Assembly: GCF_019602855.1 (NCBI RefSeq)
Contig: NZ_CP080767.1
Coordinates: forward strand, 1,240,001-1,304,000
DNA: 64,000 nucleotides
Direction: 5' to 3'
Origin: Cupriavidus pinatubonensis
GTDB lineage: Bacteria > Pseudomonadota > Gammaproteobacteria > Burkholderiales > Burkholderiaceae
The translations under genes and the position numbers were made by a program. Positions 37,175 through 45,475 of this stretch are shown here, in pieces (positions within the stretch are counted from its first letter, which is position 1; each line of letters begins with the position of its first letter). The notes under the pieces are model-generated. The model did no database searches and was not told the origin of the DNA. It saw only the letters and a list, made by a program, of their open reading frames with translations.

Positions 37175-39634
37175 ATGACGATGATCGCTGAGCTTCCGCC
37201 GGAAAGGCTGTACACGCCGTGTGAACCGAAAAGCCTTGGGTTCGACACCACCGAATCACTGGTTGATGTCGATCTTGCCCTGATACATCCGCGCGCCGTG
37301 GCCGCCATCCAGCTTGGGATCGGCATGCGTGTTCGCGGCTGCAATCTGTTCGTACTGGGCGAGCCGGGAAGCGGGCGCCGTGCACTGGTGCGTCACATCC
37401 TGGAAGCGGCGGCGCCCGAAGGGCCGCAGCCGGAGGACTGGTGCTATGTCTGCGATTTCGCAGCATCGGAAGGCGTGAAGCTGCTACGGCTGCCGGGCGG
37501 CCGGGGCAGGCAACTCTTTCAGGATATGCAGCGCTTCTCCGGCGAGGTAGGACTCGCTGTGGCAGCGGCGTTCGAAGATGTCCAATACCAGAGTCGTGTC
37601 GAATCGCTGGAAGATGAAGAGAAGGCGCGCGAAGAAGCCGCACTGCAGGCGCTGGGCGAGGACGCGCGCAAACATGGCATCGCGATGTTGCGCGAGCCGG
37701 ACAGCCTGGTCTTTGCGCCGCTCAAGGACGACGCTGAGAAAACGATCTCCGAGGAGGAATTCGCCAGATTGCCGGAGGCGCAGCAACAGAAGCTGAGCCA
37801 AGGCGTCAATGCGCACTACGAGCAGTTGCAGCGCCTGATGAGCAAGCTTCCCCATTGGCGGCGGAACTTGCAGAAAGCGATCAGAGAGGTCGGCCATCGC
37901 GCCTTGCGGCTGGCCGTCGGGCACCTGATTGCGGAGATCAGGCCCGCGTACGCCGATTTGCCGGCTGTGGTCGCGTATCTCGATGCGGTCCTGCAAGACG
38001 CGGTCGAAACGGGCCAAGCCTCGTACGAGGCCCGCCGGGGCAGCGAAGCGGACACGTCGCCGGATGCCGGGATGACAGCCGGCCAGCGCTACGTCGTCAA
38101 TTTGCTCGTGGAGAATCCGCCCGACGGCGGGCGGCCCGCGGTTTTCGAAGCCAATCCAACCCTGCAGAATCTTGTCGGACGTATCGACCACCGGGTCCAC
38201 ATGGGAACGATGGTCAGTCATTTCACCCTGATCAGGCCGGGTGCGCTGCATCGTGCGAACGGCGGGTTCCTGGTAATTGACGCCGCGCAGCTACTGAGCC
38301 AGCCGCATGCGTGGGCAGCACTCAAGCGCACGCAGCAGTCCGGCGAAATCCGTATCGAGTCGCTTGCCGACGTGGTGGGCCTCGGCGGCTCCGCGCAATT
38401 GCAGCCGGAACCCGTGCCGGTCGATGTCAAGGTCATCCTGATTGCCGAGCGTTCCACCTATGACGTAATCGCGGAACTCGATCCGGATGTCCTGTCCCTC
38501 TTCAAAATCAATGCCGAACTCGAAAGCGAGATCGACAGGACGCCGGAATCCTGTCTTCATTACGCCCGGCTGATCGCCACGCTTGCCAGGAACGATCGCC
38601 TGCGGCCATTGTCGGCGGGCGCGGTGGCGCGCGTCATCGAACATGCGGCCCGCCTGGCGGGGGACGCAGAGAAACTCAGCACGCAGACGCAACCGCTGTG
38701 CGATCTCCTGCAGGAAGCCGATCACCTGGCTGCCGTGGCCGATGCGCCGTTGATCGAGCGAGCGCAGATTGAAGCGGCGCTGGATGCACGCCGCGCACGT
38801 AACCGTCGCCTCGAGGAAGGCTACCGGGAAGACATCCTCCGCGGGCAACTGCTGATCGACTCCAGCGGCGAGCATGTCGGGCAGGTCAACGGGCTGGCCG
38901 TGATCGCGCTGGCCGACGCGACGTTCGCCCATCCGGTACGCATTACGGCCACGGTCGGCATGGGCGAGGGCGAGATCGTCGACATCGAGCGCGAGGTGGA
39001 GCTTGGCGGGCCGATTCACTCGAAAGGTGTGCTGATTCTCTCCTCGTTCCTGGCGGCGCGATTCGGGTGTGCGATGCCGCTCTCGCTGCGCGCCACCCTG
39101 GTTTTCGAGCAGTCATATTGCGGCGTCGAGGGAGATAGCGCTTCGCTGGCTGAACTCGCCAGCCTGCTGTCGGCGCTGTCGGGAATTCCCGTGCGGCAGT
39201 CGCTCGCGGTCAGTGGTTCCGTGAACCAGTTCGGCGTGGTTCAACCGGTCAGTGACATCAACGAAAAGATCGAGGGCTTCTTCGAGGTCTGTCGGGCGCG
39301 CGGCCTGTCAGGGCAGCAGGGCGTGCTGATCCCGGCCGCCAATGTCTGCCACTTGATGTTGCGTTCGGCGGTAGTCGAGGCCGTCCAGGAAGGGCGCTTT
39401 CACATCTGGGCAGTGCGCACGATCGAAGAGGCGATTGAACTGCTGACCGGTGTCGAAGCCGGTGAACCGGACGAAGAAGGGGAAATTCCACGAGGCTCGG
39501 TCAACTACCAGGTGGCGATCCAACTCGCCGAGCTGGCCCGGATTCGGCAAGTCGGACTGACGCCGCCTCCCCGTCCGCTGCACCGCAGGAAGCCCGGCAC
39601 CAGGGTCACCCGGAAGAAGCGACAACCACGGTGA
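37175..39634 (+). CDS. Lon-related AAA protease (LonB/AAA_32-like)
   Basis: The 819-residue protein has a P-loop ([16 protein letters not shown] at about residue 60), an inserted helical region (about 120-260), a second ATPase part with [35 protein letters not shown], and a C-terminal Lon-type protease domain with serine in [11 protein letters not shown] and lysine in [11 protein letters not shown]. This is the family of about 800 residues annotated as Lon-like ATP-binding protease. ATG 37175 or 37181 are near-equal starts and lack a strong ribosome site. It begins 16 bases after lon, so the two proteases are co-expressed. Confidence 0.92.
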   Translation: MTMIAELPPERLYTPCEPKSLGFDTTESLVDVDLALIHPRAVAAIQLGIGMRVRGCNLFVLGEPGSGRRALVRHILEAAAPEGPQPEDWCYVCDFAASEGVKLLRLPGGRGRQLFQDMQRFSGEVGLAVAAAFEDVQYQSRVESLEDEEKAREEAALQALGEDARKHGIAMLREPDSLVFAPLKDDAEKTISEEEFARLPEAQQQKLSQGVNAHYEQLQRLMSKLPHWRRNLQKAIREVGHRALRLAVGHLIAEIRPAYADLPAVVAYLDAVLQDAVETGQASYEARRGSEADTSPDAGMTAGQRYVVNLLVENPPDGGRPAVFEANPTLQNLVGRIDHRVHMGTMVSHFTLIRPGALHRANGGFLVIDAAQLLSQPHAWAALKRTQQSGEIRIESLADVVGLGGSAQLQPEPVPVDVKVILIAERSTYDVIAELDPDVLSLFKINAELESEIDRTPESCLHYARLIATLARNDRLRPLSAGAVARVIEHAARLAGDAEKLSTQTQPLCDLLQEADHLAAVADAPLIERAQIEAALDARRARNRRLEEGYREDILRGQLLIDSSGEHVGQVNGLAVIALADATFAHPVRITATVGMGEGEIVDIEREVELGGPIHSKGVLILSSFLAARFGCAMPLSLRATLVFEQSYCGVEGDSASLAELASLLSALSGIPVRQSLAVSGSVNQFGVVQPVSDINEKIEGFFEVCRARGLSGQQGVLIPAANVCHLMLRSAVVEAVQEGRFHIWAVRTIEEAIELLTGVEAGEPDEEGEIPRGSVNYQVAIQLAELARIRQVGLTPPPRPLHRRKPGTRVTRKKRQPR

Positions 39635-39923
39635 AACGCGCGAGCGTAGTCGGCGCGGCCCGTGATGTTGAAAGCGGGGCGCCGGCAGTGCGCATTGCCT
39701 TCGTGTGACGTCACCGGATTGCGCCTGGCCAGCCGCTGCACGCCCGTGCACTTTGACATTCCGCAAGCCGTTCGGCGACCTGTCGACCAGAATGTTTGGG
39801 AACGGATACGCGCGGGAGTTAGCTGTGACGGCCAGAGTACGAGATGCGATTGCCGCGAAGGGGAAAAGCGCGACGCCCCTACGCGCGCCGGCGCGGCTGC
39901 AAAAGCTGGCAAGGGTTCCGGAC

Positions 39924-41672
39924 GTGGAAGGGCACCTTGGGTCACCGCAGGGCTTGCTCAATGAGGATGTCATTGCCATCTTCAATGAAATTGCAGACCT
40001 GCTTGATATTTCGGGTGCGAACCCATTCCGGATTCGTGCGTACCGCAATGCCGCGCGCACCATCAGCGCCATGACAGAGGACCTGCGGAGCTTTCTCACG
40101 CGCGGCTGCGATCCCGCCGACCTCCCGGGCATCGGGCGGGATCTGGCAGGCAAGATTCGCGAGATCGCCGATACCGGTACCTGTGCGCTGCTGCGCCAGG
40201 TGCGCGACGAGGTGCCCGGACAGGCGGGCGCATTGCTGAAATTGCCCGGCCTCGGGCCTCGGCGCGTTCAGGCGTTGCAGCGTGAACTCCATATCGCGTC
40301 GGTGGACGATCTGGGGCGCGCGGCGCGCGAGCACCGTGTCCGTTTGCTGAAGGGATTCGGGGCGCGTAGCGAACAGCGCCTGCTCGAGGCTGTCCAGAGC
40401 CAGATGGATCGCAACCGGCGTTTCAATGTAGACGTCGCCGCGCGTACTGCCGCACCGCTCATGCAGTACCTGCACGAGAACGCGAAGATGGCGGCGATCA
40501 CGGTGGCGGGGAGTCTTCGACGGGGCAAGGACACGGTAGGGGACCTCGATATCGTGGCCACGTCCACCGTTCCCCGCACGGTCATTCGGGCCTTCACCGC
40601 CTACCCGATGACGCAGACGGTCTTGTCGGCGGGCACCACGCGGGCGAGCGCGATGCTGTCGAACGGGATGCAGGTGGACCTCAGGGTTGTGCCACCGGCG
40701 GACTATGGCGCGGCCATGGTTTACCTGACCGGCTCGAAGGCGCACAACTTGGCGTTGCGCCAACTTGCGCGGTCAATGGGGCTGAAGATCAACGAATACG
40801 GCGTTTTCCGCGGGCGCAGGAAGATCGCAGGTCGCGATGAAGCATCGGTCTACGCTGCGGTTGGCCTGCCGTGGATTCCGCCCGAACTGCGCGAGGACAC
40901 CGGGGAAATACAGGCTGCTCGCGATGGCAGGCTGCCCCGGCTCGTTGGGAGGGAGGACATGAAGGGTGACCTGCACATCCACACCCGTGACAGCGACGGA
41001 CTTGCCAGCCTCGAAGAAATGGTCGAGGCAGCAGGCAGGCTCGGCCTGCAATACCTGGCGATCACGGATCATTCGCCGCGCATGGGCATGACCCATGGGT
41101 TGGGGGCGCAGCGGTTGGCTGTCCAGGCCGAACGCATCGATGCGCTCAATGGCGTGGGTGGCATGCCATGGATACTGAAGGGCGTGGAAGTCGATATCCT
41201 GGAAGATGGCTCGCTGGATCTGCCGGACACGGTGCTGGGCCGGCTCGATCTGGTGGTAGGCGCCATCCATAGCCACTTCGATTTATCGCCAGGCAAACAG
41301 ACAGCACGCATTCTCCGTGCCATCGACCATCCGCATTTCAGCATCCTTGCCCATCCTTCCGGCCGCCTGCTCGGTGAGCGGGACGGCTGCAGATTCGACG
41401 TTCCTTGCGTAATGAAGGCGCTGGCCGAGCGCGGCTGCTTTGTCGAAGCCAACAGTCAGCCGAGCCGGCTGGACCTGTGGGACAGCGCTTGCCGGATGGC
41501 CAGGGAGCATGGCGTACTGGTGAGCATCGCTTCGGATGCACACCGCATCGCCGACCTGGACAATCTGCCGCTTGGCCTGTCACAAGCCAGAAGGGGCTGG
41601 CTGGAAGCCGATGACGTTCTCAATGCCCGGCAGCTTCCGGAGTTGCGTCGCCTGCTCCGGCGAACCATGTAG
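39924..41672 (+). CDS. polX: Bacterial family X DNA polymerase with C-terminal PHP domain
   Basis: Domains: an N-terminal 8-kDa helix-hairpin-helix region (IFNEIADLLDISGANPFRIRAYRNAARTI, DLPGIGRDLAGKI, LPGLGPRRVQAL), a nucleotidyltransferase palm (AGSLRRGKDTVGDLDIVATS, with DLDI metal residues) and a PHP domain (MKGDLHIHTRDSDGLAS, AITDHSPRMGM, AIHSHFDLS, FSILAHPSGR, IASDAHR). These enzymes fill short gaps in DNA repair. The start is uncertain: GTG 39924 has AAGGG upstream, TTG 39954 and ATG 39795 are alternatives. An internally deleted relative lies at 14266-14363. Confidence 0.93.
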   Translation: MEGHLGSPQGLLNEDVIAIFNEIADLLDISGANPFRIRAYRNAARTISAMTEDLRSFLTRGCDPADLPGIGRDLAGKIREIADTGTCALLRQVRDEVPGQAGALLKLPGLGPRRVQALQRELHIASVDDLGRAAREHRVRLLKGFGARSEQRLLEAVQSQMDRNRRFNVDVAARTAAPLMQYLHENAKMAAITVAGSLRRGKDTVGDLDIVATSTVPRTVIRAFTAYPMTQTVLSAGTTRASAMLSNGMQVDLRVVPPADYGAAMVYLTGSKAHNLALRQLARSMGLKINEYGVFRGRRKIAGRDEASVYAAVGLPWIPPELREDTGEIQAARDGRLPRLVGREDMKGDLHIHTRDSDGLASLEEMVEAAGRLGLQYLAITDHSPRMGMTHGLGAQRLAVQAERIDALNGVGGMPWILKGVEVDILEDGSLDLPDTVLGRLDLVVGAIHSHFDLSPGKQTARILRAIDHPHFSILAHPSGRLLGERDGCRFDVPCVMKALAERGCFVEANSQPSRLDLWDSACRMAREHGVLVSIASDAHRIADLDNLPLGLSQARRGWLEADDVLNARQLPELRRLLRRTM

Positions 41673-41768
41673 CCAATGGACAAGACGCTCACGCCCGCAT
41701 TTCGTGGCCTCTGGTGGGGAGCCTTTTGCATTGGCCGGGCCCTGAAGACCGGTCGCCTGGAAAAGAGA

Positions 41769-42551
41769 ATGCGCTTTCTCGCATGGCTGGGTTGCTTGTT
41801 CCTTGTGCCGACCCTGGCGAACCCTGGGCGCACGCAACCTGTGCCGCGTGAAGTGCCTGTGCTCGTCTACCATCGCTTCGCCGAACACGCGGTCGATACG
41901 ATGACGGTCCGCACGGAAAGGATGCGTGCACATCTGCGCTTTCTCGAAGACAACGGCTACAGGATCGTGCCACTGGCGGATGTGCTGGCGTGGCGAGCAG
42001 GGGGTCCCGACAATCTGCCGCCGCGTGCGGTTGTGCTGAGCGTTGATGACGGCCACCGCTCCGTCTACGAGGTGTTGTGGCCGATGCTCGCCAGCCGTCC
42101 GGTGCACGTGACGCTGTTTATCTATCCTTCGGCCATCTCGAACGCGCCCTATGCCATGACATGGGACCAGTTGCGCGCGCTGAAGCGCACGGGGTGGTTC
42201 GACATCGAATCGCATTCGTACTGGCACCCGAATTTCAGAACCGAGCGGGCGCGGCTGGCGCCCGATGCATTCCGGCATTTTGCGCATGACCAGTTGCGCC
42301 GGTCACGCGAGCGGATCGAGGCGGAAGTGGGCGCGTCGGTGACGCTGCTTGCCTGGCCGTTCGGCATTCATGACGCCGAGCTGGAAGCGATTGCCACGCA
42401 GGAGGGTTATGTCTCGGCATTCACGATCGAGGCGGGTGCGGTAACGCGGCGGCAGCCCGCGATGGCGCTGCCGCGTTACCTCATCACCGATCAGTGCGAT
42501 GTGCATTGCCTGAGCCGCCTGTTAGTCGCCACCGAGAATCAGCATGACTAG
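41769..42551 (+). CDS. Polysaccharide deacetylase (PgaB N-terminal-like), exported
   Basis: The 260-residue protein has a signal peptide (MRFLAWLGCLFLVPTLANPG), then VPVLVYHRF, a SVDDGHRSVYE motif (catalytic aspartates), SHSYWHPNF (metal histidines) and a late WPFGIHDAELEAIATQEGY. This is the NodB-homology fold that deacetylates poly-N-acetylglucosamine or similar glycans in the periplasm. ATG 41769 is preferred over 41676 because a signal peptide begins there and GGAAAAGAG lies upstream. It overlaps the start of the next, broken gene (ATGACTAG), as in two-gene glycan units. Confidence 0.88.
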   Translation: MRFLAWLGCLFLVPTLANPGRTQPVPREVPVLVYHRFAEHAVDTMTVRTERMRAHLRFLEDNGYRIVPLADVLAWRAGGPDNLPPRAVVLSVDDGHRSVYEVLWPMLASRPVHVTLFIYPSAISNAPYAMTWDQLRALKRTGWFDIESHSYWHPNFRTERARLAPDAFRHFAHDQLRRSRERIEAEVGASVTLLAWPFGIHDAELEAIATQEGYVSAFTIEAGAVTRRQPAMALPRYLITDQCDVHCLSRLLVATENQHD

Positions 42552-43260
42552 ACGGCTGGCGATCTGGCTCGCCTGGATAGGTTGCCTCATGGCATGGACG
42601 TCCGCGCAAGGGGCGACGGCTGCCATGACGGTTGTCGACGGTGTGACAGGGCTCCCCATTGCAGGCGCAACCGTCGTCAGTGCCGGGGCGGAGCGGGTGA
42701 CGGCAAACGACGGGACGTTCATGATGCCGATGGACGGTCCGGATGGCGGCATTGCGATGACCGTACGCGCGCCGGGGTACGCGCGCCTGGAGACGGTCGC
42801 CAACGGAACCACGCCTCGCGCGATCGCGTTGGCGCCGCTGCTTGCCGAAGAAGCGGCACGCATGGGGTTCGACGAGGTGCAGTTCGACTATCTGCGGTTT
42901 CCCGATGCGCCAGGACTCCGCTTCAGCGAGACCAACACCAGCGCCAGACGCGTGGCCGCCATCACAGGATTTCTGTCCGCGGCGCGTGATCGCCTGCGGC
43001 ACTACAACATCTACCTGTCCGCAGACATCTTCGGCTACGTCTGCTGGAATCTCGACGATACCGCCATCGGTCAGCAGCTTGAAACCCTGGTGGTCTTGTC
43101 GACTACATTTCACCGATGTTGTATCCGTCCGGTTTCACCGAGTGGATGGAGGCGATCAGGCGCAACAAGCCATCCCAGCCGTCGCGGATTGCCTTGAGCG
43201 AGACCTCGCGCGAGACGGCGGCCGACGCTTCCCATCGCTCAGGCGATGCGCGACGCGGAT
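42544..43260 (+). pseudogene. DUF4015-type glycoside hydrolase-like gene, internally deleted and frameshifted
   Basis: It starts as an exported protein with a signal peptide and a carboxypeptidase-like loop (VVDGVTGLPIAGATVVSAGAE), but jumps from TPRAIALAP straight to EEAARMGFDEVQFDYLRFPD, losing what is usually about 200 residues of the DUF4015 barrel. The barrel motif FGYVCWNLDDTAIGQQLETL follows. Near 43093 the frame slips: VDYISPMLYPSGFTEWMEAIRR continues in another frame and then decays. Its start overlaps the deacetylase stop, so it was once part of that operon. Confidence 0.75.
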
Positions 43261-43383
43261 CCCGTCATGGGTGAAGCCAGTGATGCAGGCGTCGGTAGTG
43301 GCAGCGTTGACACTCAGACGAGCCGGGGGCGGCGGCGCTGCCTAACAACCAGGACGAAGGCAACGACAGCCGTGACGGCAGCG

Positions 43384-43659
43384 ATGACAGCAAAAACTGA
43401 GCGGGCGGACGCGATCCGCTGGATCCAGGCGCACATGGACGACTACGGGCTCACCCTCGAAGAGCTCGACGCGGCCGGGTGCTTCGCGCCGCCGCCCTCG
43501 CCGGAGCCACCCCCACCGTCCGCACCACCGGCGCCGGTGGTCTGCTACCGCAACGCGGAAGGGCTCACCTGGGACGGGCAGGGCGAGATGCCGTCGTGGC
43601 TCAAGCGGGCGGTCAATGCGGGGCAGTCGTTGGAGTCTTACCGGGTCGGGTCCTTGTAG
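43384..43659 (+). CDS. Short H-NS-like DNA-binding protein
   Basis: The 91-residue protein has a short helical N terminus (TERADAIRWIQAHMDDYGLTLEELDAAGCF), a proline-rich linker (APPPSPEPPPPSAPPAP) and the H-NS C-terminal DNA-binding core CYRNAEGLTWDGQGEMPSWLKRAVNAGQSLESY. It lacks the long coiled-coil oligomerisation helix of full H-NS, like other short Burkholderiales family members. The start (ATG 43384) is uncertain, with no clear ribosome site. It lies just upstream of tmRNA copy 2 and at the edge of the decayed region. Confidence 0.8.
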   Translation: MTAKTERADAIRWIQAHMDDYGLTLEELDAAGCFAPPPSPEPPPPSAPPAPVVCYRNAEGLTWDGQGEMPSWLKRAVNAGQSLESYRVGSL

Positions 43660-43677
43660 AGCCCCAGGCAAACTGCC

Positions 43678-43705
43678 TTGACGCTGCCGGGAGGACGCGT
43701 AGAAT
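43678..43705 (+). promoter_or_regulatory. Promoter of tmRNA copy 2
   Basis: TTGACG at 43678-43683 and TAGAAT at 43700-43705 are separated by 16 bases and are close to sigma-70 consensus. The predicted start near 43712 is the likely 5' end of the permuted precursor. Confidence 0.65.
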
Positions 43706-43711
43706 CTGGAC

Positions 43712-43801
43712 TGTTGGGTGCTGCAAGGTTCCCGATAATGGTTGTGAACCTTCTTCTTGAAGGCCTTCTGGACGGCGGTTCGATTCCGCCCAGGTCCACC
43801 A
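43712..43801 (+). ncRNA. ssrA: tmRNA copy 2, acceptor piece
   Basis: The segment carries ATGGTTGT, TTCTGGAC, a T-arm with stem GGCGG/CCGCC around TTCGATT, the acceptor strand CAGGTCC (43791-43797), a discriminator A (43798) and a fully encoded CCA (43799-43801). It precedes the coding piece, so this gene is also circularly permuted. A 32-base spacer with an AGAAGC...GCTTCT hairpin separates the two pieces and would be removed during processing. The 5' boundary is inferred from the promoter. Confidence 0.92.
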
Positions 43802-43833
43802 GAAGCACATTGCACGGGCAGTGCGCTTCTGAT

Positions 43834-44024
43834 GGGCCTGACCTGGTTTCGACAGGGGGAGATAGGGTCGTGAGGCAACTCGTCAGAGAAGACGTTAAAA
43901 CTAAATCGAAGTAAATGCTAACGACGAAAAGTTTGCATTGGCCGCCTAACAGCCGCCTTGGGTTGTAACTGACCTCGAAACAGAAAAGTTACTGACAAGG
44001 GCTCCTTCGGGGGCCCTTGTTCAT
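43834..44024 (+). ncRNA. ssrA: tmRNA copy 2, coding piece (tag ANDEKFALAA)
   Basis: The piece begins GGGCCTG at 43834, pairing with CAGGTCC of the acceptor piece and again containing a G3-U70 wobble. It continues with GGTTTCGACAGGGG. The tag frame begins at GCT (43917-43919) and reads ANDEKFALAA, with TAA at 43947-43949. After the tag are hairpins (GTAACT...AGTTAC) and a terminator. All parts needed for a functional tmRNA seem intact. It shares motifs but little overall sequence with copy 1. Confidence 0.92.
43995..44020 (+). terminator. Intrinsic terminator of tmRNA copy 2
   Basis: ACAAGGGC and GCCCTTGT pair, with inner TCC/GGG pairs and a C(UUCG)G tetraloop, followed by TCATTT. The same loop type closes the terminator of tmRNA copy 1. 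Confidence 0.85.
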
Positions 44025-44180
44025 TTGAGGGCTTGGCATCGATGGCAGCATGCGAATGACCTTGCCCCGGAGTCCGCGCGCACGCACGGCGCGCCGGCCC
44101 GCCCGCGCGCCTCTTGATTCTTCGTTCGGCTGCGTGTGCAATGCCGAGCAGGGCCCTGAGCCATGCCGAAGGAGGATTCT

Positions 44181-44645
44181 GTGAAGAAAGGCGCTCTGAT
44201 CTGTTGCGCTGCGGCCTCGATCGGGTTCGCGGGCCTGCGCGCGACGGCGAAAGACGGCGTCGCGATTGCGCTGCCGGACCAGCGGGTCGCTGTGCTGTCC
44301 GAGGGCGATCTGGAAGCTGCCTCGATGGGCAGCTACAGCGTCGCCGTGTTCAAGGATGCGCAGCTCCTGCATTTCGACGCCGGCGCGGTCTTCTCGCGCA
44401 ACGGCACCATCTTTCGGGATGACGGCAAGCTGCGCGTGAAGTTCGCGGATATCACCGGAGACGGCACCCAGGCGCTGGTTATCTCCAAGCTCACCGCCGG
44501 CTCGGGAAAATACCTGGAAGTGGATGCGTTGCGGATCGACGCCGGCAGCGTGCGCCTGCTCACGCGCGTCCAGACCGATACCCACCATGATGAGATCGCC
44601 GAGCTTAAGGCGGCGTGCCGGCGGGATGCGTGCTCGCCCAAGTAG
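44181..44645 (+). CDS. Exported protein resembling PliI-type lysozyme inhibitors
   Basis: The 154-residue precursor has a signal peptide (KKGALICCAAASIGFAGLRA) and a domain with SMGSYSVAVFKDAQLLHFDAG, KLRVKFADITGDGTQALVISKLTAGSGKYLEVDALRI and a C-terminal pair of cysteines. This pattern resembles periplasmic inhibitors of I-type lysozyme. The start GTG 44181 is chosen because AAGGAGGATTCT immediately precedes it; ATG 44163 is in frame but would overlap that site. Identity to PliI is by pattern only. Confidence 0.6.
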   Translation: MKKGALICCAAASIGFAGLRATAKDGVAIALPDQRVAVLSEGDLEAASMGSYSVAVFKDAQLLHFDAGAVFSRNGTIFRDDGKLRVKFADITGDGTQALVISKLTAGSGKYLEVDALRIDAGSVRLLTRVQTDTHHDEIAELKAACRRDACSPK

Positions 44646-45128
44646 GGGTGATCGTGCTTTCGCTGCAAAATGATACGCCGGTCGGTGAAATCGTGTTTGA
44701 AATCAATGGTTTGCACACACCGGCTTATGCACGAAAGGCTCTTTGCGCAAATCATTGATACAGAGCGGTTTCCTTGCTGAAACCGTGTCAATCAGCACCG
44801 AAAGCACCATCACCCCGAATAACTCGACGCATTTCCGGCTCGTTCCTGCGTGGTGCTCGTCGGCCTGCCACGGGCGCAGCCCGAGCGTCTTATTCGCCGC
44901 ACGGGTATTCCCTCGGTTGAGTTCTATGCCTCAGTATTATTTAATTCAACGTGAATTAAATAATACGACAAACTTCGGCGACGCCGGAGCCTGTCGCGGC
45001 GAATCTGAAGAGGTGATAGCGGTACTCAGTCCTCTTGGCTGCTTCCCGGGATGGTTTCCTGTCTCGCGCCAGCAGGGTCACTCTCACATCGCCTTGTAGC
45101 CAGGAAGAGCAACCGAAGGAGACAAGAC
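44646..45128. other. Non-coding stretch with a hairpin and AT-rich palindrome
   Basis: No convincing gene is found. A hairpin CGGTTTC/GAAACCG at 44766-44785 may end the upstream gene, and the AT-rich palindrome at 44934-44966 is listed separately. Some frames stay open by chance. Confidence 0.4.
44934..44966. repeat. 33-bp AT-rich palindrome
   Basis: Fifteen-base arms (GTATTATTTAATTCA and its exact complement) flank a 3-base centre ACG. Outside it the DNA returns to high GC content. The site could be an operator for a TetR-like regulator, an insertion or integration site, or a replication/partition element. No neighbouring regulator gene explains it. Confidence 0.65.
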
Positions 45129-45242
45129 ATGGATGCCTCTGTTCAACGGAAGGGGCTGCCGAGACGGGCCAACGAGCACGCTATCGGCCGCTCCTCCCGG
45201 CACTCGCCTGCGTTCGACAACGGGGGAATTCCATCAGGCTGA
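45129..45242 (+). CDS. Possible small ORF with a strong ribosome site
   Basis: AAGGAGACAAGAC precedes an ATG at 45129 that opens a 37-residue frame (MDASVQRKGLPRRANEHAIG, ending FDNGGIPSG). No homology is recognised. It may be the truncated start of a larger lost gene, since the ribosome site is better than the peptide. Confidence 0.3.
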   Translation: MDASVQRKGLPRRANEHAIGRSSRHSPAFDNGGIPSG

Positions 45243-45475
45243 CGCCGAATGACGTGAGCGATTCCATCGCGAGGTCGCTTCGATAGATAGGTCGTCGAGG
45301 CGCTGTCGGAGCGGCCAGCCACAAAGTGCAAGTCAGGCTATGAGGTCTGTTCGAGTTTCACGAACGGGCGGGGATGCTATTGCCTCTTTTCTGCCATGAC
45401 GAGATTCTGCGGCGCGCAGCATGGGACCATTTTCAAAGCTAATTCAGGAAATTGAAGCAGGTAGTGGAGGGACAG

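Noticed and set aside
41676..41768. N-terminal extension of the deacetylase
   Set aside because: The signal peptide and ribosome site fit the ATG at 41769 better.
43678..43914. Plus-strand frame across tmRNA copy 2
   Set aside because: The region is explained by the acceptor and coding pieces of the RNA gene.
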